From: Gammaproteobacteria bacterium | Lineage (GTDB): Bacteria; Pseudomonadota; Gammaproteobacteria; Burkholderiales; Thiobacillaceae | Length of the DNA stretch: 11,477 nt | Assembly: GCA_018820745.1 (NCBI GenBank) | Contig: JAHJNP010000113.1 | Span: 1 to 11,477 of the forward strand | Reading direction: 5' to 3' | Part shown: positions 1 through 7,033 of the stretch, piece after piece | Position numbering within the stretch: the stretch's first letter is position 1 | Layout of the letters: every line of letters begins with the position of its first letter | Position numbers and translations under genes: made by a program | The notes under the pieces: model-generated | What the model saw: only the letters and a program-made list of their open reading frames with translations | What the model was told of the DNA's origin: nothing | Database searches by the model: none

Positions 1-275
1 GCTGGAATCATAGTGGCATAGGTCAGTCCTGACAGCGTCGTCTCGAAGGCAAAATTCCGACCCGCCGCAACGTGGGCTGCGATTTCTTCCAGCATCACAC
101 GTCCCGCGCGAAAGGCCGCGACATCAGGCTGAAAGGGCGACAGCCCGGCTGCGATCAGGTCCGCATTGATGAACACCGGACAACCAGCCTCGAAAGGCAG
201 AAACTCGCGAGCAAAGGTTGTTTTCCCCGCGCCGTTTGGTCCGGCGATGATGACGATCTTCTTCTCGGTACTCAT
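1..275 (-). CDS. Zeta-toxin-family P-loop kinase (5' part only)
   Basis: Partial gene: 91 codons are visible and the frame is still open at the window's left edge. The start ATG at 275-273 overlaps the stop of the upstream ORF as ATGA, and a GGAGGA ribosome binding site at 289-284 sits 8 bases before it. Residues 12-20 form a Walker A loop (GPNGAGKTT) directly after a hydrophobic beta strand. INADLIA at 36-42 (D39) and FAFETTLSG at 75-83 (E78) match the layout of zeta-toxin-like kinases, where an acidic residue after strand 2 and a later strand-borne glutamate surround the substrate. Known zeta toxins phosphorylate UDP-N-acetylglucosamine, but chromosomal relatives of about 200 residues like this one are mostly uncharacterised, so toxin activity is not established. 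No epsilon-type antitoxin is visible upstream. It is the last gene seen in the hsd operon. Confidence 0.85.
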   Translation of the reverse strand, partial: MSTEKKIVIIAGPNGAGKTTFAREFLPFEAGCPVFINADLIAAGLSPFQPDVAAFRAGRVMLEEIAAHVAAGRNFAFETTLSGLTYATMIP

Positions 276-319
276 ATAGCAATTCCTCCACGCATCAGGC
301 GCGGCAGCAGCAGATTGCG
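272..319 (-). repeat. Degenerate second copy of the hsdS 3' end
   Basis: This 48-base segment aligns without gaps to 3684-3731, the last codons and stop of hsdS; I count 39 of 48 identical, with an unbroken 14-base match inside. Both copies include the TGA stop, the overlapping ATG of the next gene and its ribosome binding site. The divergence suggests an old homologue of hsdS and not a recent duplication. Confidence 0.75.
284..289 (-). promoter_or_regulatory. Ribosome binding site of the zeta-like gene, inside an hsdS 3'-end remnant
   Basis: GGAGGA on the minus strand, 8 bases before the ATG at 275. It lies in codons of the HsdS-like tail of the preceding ORF. The true hsdS end carries a comparable site (GGGAGA, 3700-3695) at nearly the same spacing before its own downstream gene, so the retained hsdS tail supplies the initiation signal for the next gene. 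Confidence 0.7.
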
Positions 320-489
320 CAGAATCTGCCCGGCAGGCGGCAACGCCTCGCCATCCTCAATGCCGATCAGCAATCGCCCGCCCGCACCGTTGGCGAAACA
401 CACGCAATCCTTCGCCAACGCTTCCCAATCAGCGGCCTTTCCGGTGACGGTGCGCAGGGATTTGCGGTCGGTGTGCCGGTCTTCGAGGA

Positions 490-1725
490 TCATTGTTCCC
501 CCTGAGTATCATTTTGTTGGCGGTGATTTGCTGGCACCCGCTTAAGGTACTTCTTCAACACCCATCCCGTGTGGTAGCCCTGTCGAAGCCAGTCGTAATA
601 CTGAACCTCAATCCATTTACCCTCTTCTGCTATTGGCTGCACGACTTCACGCGGCAATAATTTACTTACAAGGGCTGAGCCGCTCTCGGGCTTGCTTCGA
701 ACTGTCGCCACCCGCTTTAACACGACAAAGCGCTCATCAGTACGTTTTGCCTCTTTTTGAAGCGCACTCACAATCAGATTCGATAGTGTTTCAATTGTTT
801 TTTGCTGGGTCTTTAACAACTGGCGGTGTGCCGCCAGTTCTGCATCCGTCTTGGTTTGCCACGCATTGGAAGACAGCTCTTGAAGGATCGGAATCAAGAA
901 AGTCGCGATAAAACTAATGAGCGCCATCAGCTCCATGGTCTTGCGACTGAGCCCAATGCCCTTTTCTTGATCGGCATCCGCCGACCCTACAACCTCCGCA
1001 TCTGCTTCAATCAAACTGCCGTCTGCATTAATCCCCAAGACTGCAAGCTGAGAGGCGATGCCTTCCTCCCCAAGTAACTGGGCTAGGGTTGCAGCAGAAG
1101 GCCAGTCGATTACGGGCAGCGTCAGCTTACCGATGGAATCCTGCAATGCCTTCAATGAAGAAATACTTTCCGTAAGCTCCTTAGGGATCGCCCATTGCTT
1201 GTTGGCGTCATTAAAGGACTTGGCAAGCTGGGCAATGCTGCTCTCAACACCTGAGGCTGCAATAAGATCTTTGGCCTGACTGATGCTGGTTAGCCAGTTT
1301 TTTCCGACGGCATCCAAAGCGCTTGTACCAAGGTGAACCTGTTTAAAAACGTCAGCGAACTGCTCGCTCAGGTCGACGGGCATAGTTGCCTGGTCGATCA
1401 GTTTTTTGAATTGCTCATCCGCCGCAAAGTGCTTGTGAATTCCAGCAATGGGATCAAGCATTCGTCTGAATTTTTCTTGATCCTCTTTCCATTGCCCGGC
1501 CATCTTCTGAATGACGGATTGTGAAGACAAGGAAGCCATCATGGCTGAACTGGTAGAAACATTGATGGTGCGAAGTGCATCCGCAATGGTGCCCGCTGGC
1601 TTGATGAGTTTGAGCCAGTCAAGACGACTCTCCTCCATCCGCCGAAATTCACTCACCATCATTGAGCTAAGCCCGAACGGGTTTTCTCTATGTCCCGAAC
1701 CGGCATTCACATGGCACCCCATCAT
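490..1725 (-). CDS. Membrane-anchored protein with C-terminal SH3b domain, function unknown
   Basis: About 411 residues if it starts at the ATG at 1725; TTG 1728, ATG 1722 or the ATG-ATG pair at 1662/1659 are also possible, none with a convincing ribosome binding site. The first ~250 residues are polar, probably helical, with no motif I recognise. One clear membrane segment follows (about residues 264-283, MELMALISFIATFLIPILQE), then a probable coiled coil (about 291-335), then a bacterial SH3b domain (about 336-397; core features TVRSKP, KWIEVQYYDW and TGWVLKKYLKRV). SH3b domains of this type often bind peptidoglycan or act in protein contacts; with a single mid-protein helix and no signal peptide, the topology is not certain. 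The gene follows the OLD-family nuclease by about 40 bases and its stop overlaps the next ORF (ATGA, 493-490). Membrane proteins paired with nucleases are common in defence loci, so an accessory effector or anchoring role is plausible, but this is inference. Confidence 0.8.
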   Translation of the reverse strand: MMGCHVNAGSGHRENPFGLSSMMVSEFRRMEESRLDWLKLIKPAGTIADALRTINVSTSSAMMASLSSQSVIQKMAGQWKEDQEKFRRMLDPIAGIHKHFAADEQFKKLIDQATMPVDLSEQFADVFKQVHLGTSALDAVGKNWLTSISQAKDLIAASGVESSIAQLAKSFNDANKQWAIPKELTESISSLKALQDSIGKLTLPVIDWPSAATLAQLLGEEGIASQLAVLGINADGSLIEADAEVVGSADADQEKGIGLSRKTMELMALISFIATFLIPILQELSSNAWQTKTDAELAAHRQLLKTQQKTIETLSNLIVSALQKEAKRTDERFVVLKRVATVRSKPESGSALVSKLLPREVVQPIAEEGKWIEVQYYDWLRQGYHTGWVLKKYLKRVPANHRQQNDTQGEQ

Positions 1726-1771
1726 CAATCTTGCCGGTGGCGATACACAGGAAGGTGTGCGTGGTTTTCAT
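1688..1771 (-). CDS. Possible 27-codon ORF coupled to the OLD-family gene
   Basis: A short frame starting at the ATG that overlaps the OLD gene's stop (ATGA, 1771-1768) and ending with TAG at 1690-1688. The peptide begins MKTTHTFLCIATGKIDDG. A GGAG lies only 3 bases before the ATG. It overlaps, in another frame, the first possible codons of the SH3b gene and ends 25 bases before that gene's internal ATG at 1662. It could be a coupling leader, the stump of a lost gene, or the true 5' end of the SH3b gene broken by a frameshift. It could also be chance. The main support is that its start has the same ATGA geometry as the neighbouring junctions. Confidence 0.3.
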   Translation of the reverse strand: MKTTHTFLCIATGKIDDGVPCECRFGT

Positions 1772-3687
1772 TGACTCCGTGCATACCCAATGATCGCTTG
1801 GCAAAGGCGCGCCAGCGTGGGTGAGGCAAGCGTCTCATTACGGGCCGCAGCGACCCAGTCGGCAATAAACAAATCATGTTTTTCCAATCCACCTTCAAGT
1901 GCGTAGTGCTGCCGAGCTGCTTCTGTGAGCCTGGCGTAGTCGGCGCCAAAATCGGAACGTACTGTATCTGTCAGGCTGTTTTTCCATATGATGTGATTCG
2001 CCCCCCAGATGTCAGCATTGGGGAATGGATCTATGGTAGTGCCAAGAAGAGTTTGGAGCGCGCGGTTATCACGCTCATGTTTCATACGATGATCAGCTCT
2101 CTGCGTATCCCCATCAGCGTCAAAAATCACATACGCAGGCATACCGAGTTCTACAGCAATAGCCAGTGGTTGAATCAACTTGTCCTTTCCGTTGGCCGGA
2201 ACAAGAAAACAGCCAAGCCGCCTGAATTCACTCCACAAGCCGGAAAGGTGAAGCTCAGTGGTAATGTACGAGACATCTTCCATGCCCTCGACAAGGACGG
2301 GAATTCTTGTGAAAAACATTTCGCCGATGGAAGGTTGAAGAGCTTGATGAATTTTTGCGACCAGTCCATCAATGGGTCTTTGTATATCTTCGCCCAGCGC
2401 ATTTCGAATACGCAGGCAAAGGCCAGTGAATGTTACAGATCGCACCGTGGCGGGCGCATTAGCGGCAGCTCGACGAACAAGTCGTACGTCTTCGAATCCT
2501 TCACCGCTGACAAATAGCGGCGAGTGTGTAGTGACAAGTATCTGGTTGTTTCCTTGTGCAAGCTCGCAAAGTACAGCGGCAAGATGCCGTGCCTGGGGTG
2601 GGTGCTGGTACAACTCAGGCTCTTCGCAACCGAGTATCAATGTCGGGGCATTCTCTGCTTCCGATCCGGCGAGTTCTTGCAGCAGCGCTAACAGATATGA
2701 TCGTTGCAGGCCGTGCCCCATCCTCGCCAAGCTACCCAAGAATTCCCCCTCACCAGTTTTGATACCAGCGACGGGCTGTTGCACCACTACGGATTTAACT
2801 GGATCGGATAACCATTCGAGGCCGAGACGAACATTAGGGTGTGCCCACGCTTCAAGCCTTTGCTGTAGCGAGGCAGCGATTTCACCGAGACTCTCTTGGT
2901 TGTTACGGAGTAACTCTGCATAGCGAGCCAATGCATCAGCTTTTAGCTCTTCAATCTCAGCATCGAAGTTAGTCCGGCTTCTCACCGCACGGGCAATAAG
3001 TTTCCCGAGCGCCGTATTCTTTGATTCGAGTCCCTCTTCACCTGCATCTTTCACCGCAGGTACATAAACCCACTGGACAAATGCCGCAAGTTTTCCTGTG
3101 CTATTAACCCCGTAGAAATTGTCTTCGCTGGGAATCATGACGCATTGATCTACATGTGCTGCCTCGTATTGACGTAGCGCATCGGCCTTATCGTCTTTTG
3201 AACGCGCATTGGGGAGATCGGTAAATTGCTGACGGAGACCGTCATAGATCGTGGTGAGGTCGCCAGCCTTGGCACCCGCCTTTTCAGCATCAAAAAATGG
3301 GCGAAATAACTCCATCCCCAATCTCTGACCGAAGTGCCGCACTAGTCCCACGCCTGTCACTTGGTCGAATACTGCCTCGGCAGTTACGACCAACTCACCC
3401 TGTCGCGCGTATGCGCCAAGTTGCTCTTGGGCGGCTTCGCCCAATTCGTCGAAGGTCACAGTGATTCTGACAGGAGTACCCGTGTTCTTCGTGAAATAGT
3501 CCTCATCGCTCAGCTTGGTGATGTCGGTCGTAGAAGCGGCCTTCTCCTGGAAGAACACATTCAGTGCAGCCAGAACTGTCGACTTGCCTGCCCCATTCGG
3601 TCCAACAAAGCAGGAATACCGGTTGAGGCTGATGGTTTCGTCCTGAAAACTTCTAAAGTTCTCGATGCGAATTGTCTTGATCTTCAT
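1768..3687 (-). CDS. OLD-family ATP-dependent nuclease (ABC-type ATPase plus TOPRIM)
   Basis: 639 residues, within the usual range for OLD (overcoming lysogenization defect) family proteins. The N-terminus IRIENFRSF is the typical first strand of SMC/RecF-like ATPases. Walker A is GPNGAGKST at 29-37. An ABC-signature-like stretch, LARMGHGLQR, is at 320-329. Walker B is LILGCEEPELYQHP at 350-363 with the catalytic E pair 355/356, and the switch histidine H388 is in VTTHSPLF. The C-terminal TOPRIM nuclease domain shows VLVEGMEDVSY (E467) and IFDADGD (D523, D525), the metal-binding residues expected for OLD enzymes. All key motifs are intact. The start ATG at 3687 overlaps the hsdS stop (ATGA), with GGGAGA at 3700-3695. 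No UvrD-like helicase (the GajB partner of Gabija) is next to it, so it is not a standard Gabija pair. OLD proteins are known in phage defence; its role inside an hsd operon is inferred as accessory defence. Confidence 0.93.
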   Translation of the reverse strand: MKIKTIRIENFRSFQDETISLNRYSCFVGPNGAGKSTVLAALNVFFQEKAASTTDITKLSDEDYFTKNTGTPVRITVTFDELGEAAQEQLGAYARQGELVVTAEAVFDQVTGVGLVRHFGQRLGMELFRPFFDAEKAGAKAGDLTTIYDGLRQQFTDLPNARSKDDKADALRQYEAAHVDQCVMIPSEDNFYGVNSTGKLAAFVQWVYVPAVKDAGEEGLESKNTALGKLIARAVRSRTNFDAEIEELKADALARYAELLRNNQESLGEIAASLQQRLEAWAHPNVRLGLEWLSDPVKSVVVQQPVAGIKTGEGEFLGSLARMGHGLQRSYLLALLQELAGSEAENAPTLILGCEEPELYQHPPQARHLAAVLCELAQGNNQILVTTHSPLFVSGEGFEDVRLVRRAAANAPATVRSVTFTGLCLRIRNALGEDIQRPIDGLVAKIHQALQPSIGEMFFTRIPVLVEGMEDVSYITTELHLSGLWSEFRRLGCFLVPANGKDKLIQPLAIAVELGMPAYVIFDADGDTQRADHRMKHERDNRALQTLLGTTIDPFPNADIWGANHIIWKNSLTDTVRSDFGADYARLTEAARQHYALEGGLEKHDLFIADWVAAARNETLASPTLARLCQAIIGYARSQ

Positions 3688-4859
3688 ACAGCAATCTCCC
3701 CACTCATCAAACGCGGCAGCAGCAGGTCGCGGGCGGTACGGAGTTTCTGGTTTTGCAGCGTCAGCACACGCAGTTGTTCATCTATCTGGCTTGTAACTTC
3801 CTCGAAGGCTGTCGTAAGCGGCACAGTAGGATTAAGTATCTTCTGCGCCTCAAATTCCTTCTTGGTGACGGAAGCGAAGATGGCACCCGCGCCGATCAAG
3901 TCTTCCTTGAAGAAGTGCGCGCGTAATTGCTGAAAGAGCAGCGACTGGTTGCCCGTCTTGCTGCGTAATGCTGCCAAGCCGCGACCGATCACGACCTTGT
4001 CCATCGTGATGTTCAATCGCCCAACAGGTGCTCGAACACTGCACAGAATATCGCCTGCCTCGGCAATGCGATTCTGGACAGAGCAGTAAATCCGATGTTT
4101 GACAAAGCGGTCGCAAAAATCAGCCACTCCTTGATGAAACGGCAATCCTTCGCCAGTCTCGTTGTAGAACTTTGATTCAGGACTTTGACCCATTGTGATG
4201 TTCGCCAATTCGCCCAGCGATTTCCGTCCCCACCCCACCGGCACGCCGTCGATGATGCGGGTGTGTTCATGGCCGGGGAAACGCAGGCGGACGAACCATT
4301 CGCGGTAGAGCAGCCGCGCCGATTCCTCCAGCAGCGCCATCCGCCGCCGGTTATTTTCGATCAGGTCGTCGTAGGCGGAGAGCATGTCGGCAATACGTGT
4401 TTGCTCGTCCACCCATGGAATGTTGAACTCCAATGAAAGCAGTTTTTCCTGGCTGAGGTTGTCTTGGGTCGCGCCCTGAGAGAACTGCTGAGCACGGCGT
4501 TTAATGGTTGCGTCGAAAAGGTACTTCACGAACCTGGCGTCTGCATGATGCGGGTCTGCCTTGAAACCAATGACGCTATCTGGAAAACAAGCGTCAATGC
4601 CGAGGATCGCTGTGTCAGCGATATTGGCGGCAATCGTGATGCAGAGCGTACCGGCTGGCCAAAGCTTGCTCTGTTCAAGGCCGGCATCGCTGTACGTTTG
4701 CGTGTAATCGGTGATGTATAAACCGGCGTGCTTAACGTCGCCGGTTTGAATGAATGGATGCGGGCCACCATACAAGTGAGCAGCGTCGCGGGGCCGGTGT
4801 CGGGAGCGACCACGCGAGACCGAACCAAGTTCGTCAAGCCGCCTGAGCTGCCAGCTCAT
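3684..4859 (-). CDS. hsdS: Type I restriction-modification specificity subunit HsdS
   Basis: 391 residues, normal length for a full two-domain HsdS, which recognises the two halves of the target DNA and docks on HsdM. The first target recognition domain covers about residues 1-148 (WQLRRLDELGSVSRGR at the start; FIQTGDV at 36-42). The conserved central helix spans about 150-195, with EQTRIADMLSAYDDLIENN and the typical REWFVRLRFPG ending. The second recognition domain spans about 205-345 (VPVGWGRKSLGELANITMGQ at its start), and the distal conserved helix about 350-391 ends in RDLLLPRLMSGEIAV. The start ATG overlaps the hsdM stop (ATGA, 4859-4856), and a strong GAGGAG at 4873-4868 lies 8 bases upstream, which fixes the start. 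The stop overlaps the OLD gene's start. It looks intact. A degenerate copy of its 3' end occurs at 272-319. Confidence 0.96.
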   Translation of the reverse strand: MSWQLRRLDELGSVSRGRSRHRPRDAAHLYGGPHPFIQTGDVKHAGLYITDYTQTYSDAGLEQSKLWPAGTLCITIAANIADTAILGIDACFPDSVIGFKADPHHADARFVKYLFDATIKRRAQQFSQGATQDNLSQEKLLSLEFNIPWVDEQTRIADMLSAYDDLIENNRRRMALLEESARLLYREWFVRLRFPGHEHTRIIDGVPVGWGRKSLGELANITMGQSPESKFYNETGEGLPFHQGVADFCDRFVKHRIYCSVQNRIAEAGDILCSVRAPVGRLNITMDKVVIGRGLAALRSKTGNQSLLFQQLRAHFFKEDLIGAGAIFASVTKKEFEAQKILNPTVPLTTAFEEVTSQIDEQLRVLTLQNQKLRTARDLLLPRLMSGEIAV

Positions 4860-7033
4860 ACCCCTAACTCCTCAAAGTTCTCCTGAATCTTCGTCGCCAG
4901 TTCCACCGCCTCGCGGTTCAGGTCGGCCAGTTCGACATGGATGTCGCGCAGGGTCTGCTCGAAGTCGAAGTCCTCATCCACTTCCGCCGGGGCGACGCCC
5001 ACAAAGCGGCCGGGGGTGAGGCTCCAGTCGGCGGCTTCGATTTCGGCGCGGCTGACGACATTGCACAGGCCGGGCACGTCCTGCATTTCGGCGTTTGGGA
5101 AGCGGTCTTGCAGCCAGGCGATCTGGCGGTGCAGATAGCTCGCGGCCTTGAGTTGTTCGACGGCGGTGTGGCGCGTTTCGTCGAGTTGCTTGATGAGTTT
5201 TCCGGTGGCGCGGCGATCGAAAAACTCGGCAGCGGTTTCATCGGTGGAGAGTTCCTGCGCTAGTTGCGCGGCGCGGGCGGCGAGTTTGTAGAGCAGGTCG
5301 ATCTGCTTGATGAGGCCGCGTGCGGCATCGGCCAATGGGTCGAAGGCTTGCCGGGCGGTGTGCTGAGTGTCGTTGGTCTGCGGCGGCACTGTGAATTTCT
5401 TGCAGAACACCGCGATTCCTGCTGTCAGGGCAGCGCGGTCGGTGGCGAAGGCATTGTCGGCGTCCGCCCATTCGGTCAGGGCAGCGGCGAAGGGCTGCTT
5501 CTTTTCGGACGGAATGGCGTCGAGATCGGCCACGCTCGCGGCGAACGCTGCCAACGGCACGCGGCTTGTGGTGAGCTGAGTTTCAAAGGTGATGAGCGCC
5601 GGGGCGATGGCGTCGCTCTCGCTTGCGAGCCGGGCAACGTAGTCCTGCACCAGCCCGAGGAAGCGCTCGCGCTGTCCGCGATACAGCCAGACGATGGCGG
5701 TGAGGTTGGCCTGCTGCTCGGGGCTGAAGTCGTAAATCTTGCGCGTGACCTTGCGATAGATATTGCGGGCGTCGAGCATCAGGACGTTGCCCTTGTGGTT
5801 CAGCGCTGCTTCCTCTCCCCCAGCCTCTCCCCCGCTTGCGGGGGAGGGGGGTTTATTCCGGTCGAAATGCCACAGTTCGCAGGGCACGGTGCGGGTGTAG
5901 AAGAAGTTGGAGCGGATGGCGATCATCACGTCCACGTCGCCGGTTTCCACCAGCTTGCGCCGCACTTCCTTTTCGCCATGGCCGGCGCTGCTGGCCTGCG
6001 AGGACATGACGAAACCGGCGCGGCCCTTGTCCGACAGGTAGCTGTGGAAATAGGAAATCCACAGGTAGTTGCCGTTGGAGACGCGCTTGTCCTTGTTCAC
6101 GCCGGGCAGGCCAAAGGGCAGGCGGCGGTCGTCCTTGACGCGCTCGGCATCGACCATATCGACGTTGAACGGCGGATTGGCCATGACGAAATCGCAGTTG
6201 CCCCACAGTGCGCGACCATCCTGCAGGCGATGCACGTCGTCGTAGAAAGAGTTGGCTTCGCGGATGTCGCCCTCCAGGCCGTGTACGGCAAGGTTCATCT
6301 TGGCCAGGCGGATGGTGGTGGCGGTTTTTTCCTGGCCGTAGAAGGTGACGCGCTGCATGGTGTCCAGCCCTTCGTGCTCGATGAAGTGGCTGGACTGCAC
6401 GAACATTCCGGCGGAACCGCAGGCGGGATCGAACACCACGCCGTGGTCCGGCTCGATGACGTTGACGAGCGTCTGCACCAGCGAGGGCGGGGTGAAGAAT
6501 TCGCCGTTGTCCTGCGCGCCCTGCATGGCGAACTTCATCAGGAAGTATTCGTAGATGCGGCCAAACACATCGCCGGAGGCATTGCGCAAGGCTTCACTGT
6601 CGAAGCTGCGCAGCAGGTCTTCGAGCAGCTTGCTCTCGAAGCGGTCGTAGTCCTTGGGCAGTTGCCCGGCCAGCGGCTCGAAATCGGCTTCGATGGCGTT
6701 CATGGCATCGACCAGCGCCGTGCCGAGACTCGATCCTGAGGGCAATTTAAGCAGCGTGTCGTAACGCGCCGCTTCCGGCAGCATCAGCGCCCGGCGCTTG
6801 ATGAAATCGCCTTTTACCAGCGCGCGCCTGGGCATCTTCCCGGCCAACTGGTCGGCCTCGATGGCACGCAGCGCCTCTTCGTAGCGGTTGCTGGCATGGC
6901 GCAGAAAAATCACGCCCAGCACCGGCATGACGTATTCGCTGCTGGTCAGCTTGGAGTTGGCGCGCAACTGGTCGGCGGCTTCCCACAGGCTGGATTCGAT
7001 CTGACTGATGTTGTGGAAGGCGTTGGCGGTCAT
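4856..7033 (-). CDS. hsdM: Type I restriction-modification DNA methyltransferase subunit HsdM
   Basis: 725 residues; N6-adenine methyltransferase using S-adenosylmethionine, working with HsdS to protect host DNA. The HsdM N-terminal helical domain covers about 8-140 (ISQIESSLWEAADQLR). GEFFTPPSLVQTLVNVI at 177-193 leads into SAM-binding motif I, FDPACGSAGMF (201-211), and the catalytic motif IV is ANPPFN (285-290). LMLDARNIYRKVTRKIYDF at 418-436 is typical of the family. The C-terminal ~280 residues form a long, probably helical extension, so the protein is larger than the ~500-residue EcoKI-type HsdM but like other long-form HsdM proteins. A TAA lies immediately before the ATG in frame, so the start is fixed, yet I see no good ribosome binding site. 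Residues ~395-408 are encoded by a GC-rich palindromic repeat and read as a low-complexity P/S/G/E insertion. First gene of the hsd operon. Confidence 0.96.
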   Translation of the reverse strand: MTANAFHNISQIESSLWEAADQLRANSKLTSSEYVMPVLGVIFLRHASNRYEEALRAIEADQLAGKMPRRALVKGDFIKRRALMLPEAARYDTLLKLPSGSSLGTALVDAMNAIEADFEPLAGQLPKDYDRFESKLLEDLLRSFDSEALRNASGDVFGRIYEYFLMKFAMQGAQDNGEFFTPPSLVQTLVNVIEPDHGVVFDPACGSAGMFVQSSHFIEHEGLDTMQRVTFYGQEKTATTIRLAKMNLAVHGLEGDIREANSFYDDVHRLQDGRALWGNCDFVMANPPFNVDMVDAERVKDDRRLPFGLPGVNKDKRVSNGNYLWISYFHSYLSDKGRAGFVMSSQASSAGHGEKEVRRKLVETGDVDVMIAIRSNFFYTRTVPCELWHFDRNKPPSPASGGEAGGEEAALNHKGNVLMLDARNIYRKVTRKIYDFSPEQQANLTAIVWLYRGQRERFLGLVQDYVARLASESDAIAPALITFETQLTTSRVPLAAFAASVADLDAIPSEKKQPFAAALTEWADADNAFATDRAALTAGIAVFCKKFTVPPQTNDTQHTARQAFDPLADAARGLIKQIDLLYKLAARAAQLAQELSTDETAAEFFDRRATGKLIKQLDETRHTAVEQLKAASYLHRQIAWLQDRFPNAEMQDVPGLCNVVSRAEIEAADWSLTPGRFVGVAPAEVDEDFDFEQTLRDIHVELADLNREAVELATKIQENFEELGV
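4868..4873 (-). promoter_or_regulatory. Ribosome binding site of hsdS
   Basis: GAGGAG within the last codons of hsdM, 8 bases before the hsdS ATG at 4859. It supports the overlapping ATGA start and independent loading of ribosomes on hsdS. Confidence 0.75.
5811..5851. repeat. GC-rich palindromic repeat element inside hsdM
   Basis: The segment contains a perfect 9-bp hairpin, CTCCCCCGC-TT-GCGGGGGAG (5827-5846), preceded by two short CCTCTCCCCC-like tracts and followed by a run of G. Short elements with cores of this type are common dispersed intergenic repeats in many Proteobacteria (established knowledge, not checked here). In this window it lies in frame inside hsdM and adds about 14-17 residues (PPSPASGGEAGGEE), just before the conserved LMLDARNIYRK block. 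Confidence 0.7.

Larger units (their letters stand above)
272..493 (-). pseudogene. Chimeric remnant: AlbA_2/Schlafen-like N-terminus joined to an HsdS C-terminal tail
   Basis: A 73-codon ORF. Residues 1-56 resemble the first part of AlbA_2 (Schlafen-type putative DNA-binding, ATP-binding-protein) genes that often sit in type I restriction loci: an acidic start, DRKSLRTVTGK at 9-19, then LAKDCVCFAN and GGRLLIGIEDG (39-48). Such proteins normally run to several hundred residues. Here the match stops at about residue 56 and is replaced by LLLPRLMRGGIAI (61-73), almost the same as the end of the HsdS encoded at 3684-4859 (LLLPRLMSGEIAV). The simplest reading is a deletion that fused the start of one gene to the end of a former hsdS copy, with the join near 320-325. 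The start overlaps the SH3b gene's stop (ATGA, 493-490) with a GGGGGA site just upstream; the stop overlaps the zeta-like start. It is probably still translated, perhaps only as a coupling link. The AlbA_2 call is from family memory and not a search. Confidence 0.7.

Noticed and set aside
1876..2517. 213-codon plus-strand frame opposite the OLD-family gene
   Set aside because: It lies entirely within an intact OLD gene with all motifs and shows no recognisable domain.
1768..3687. Gabija (GajA) assignment for the OLD-family gene
   Set aside because: There is no UvrD-like GajB helicase beside it; the next gene is a membrane SH3b protein.
5264..6739. Long (491-codon) open frame on the plus strand opposite hsdM
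   Set aside because: It is the antisense shadow of a GC-rich, confidently identified hsdM; the translation shows no domain and has the H/V/G-rich bias typical of shadows.
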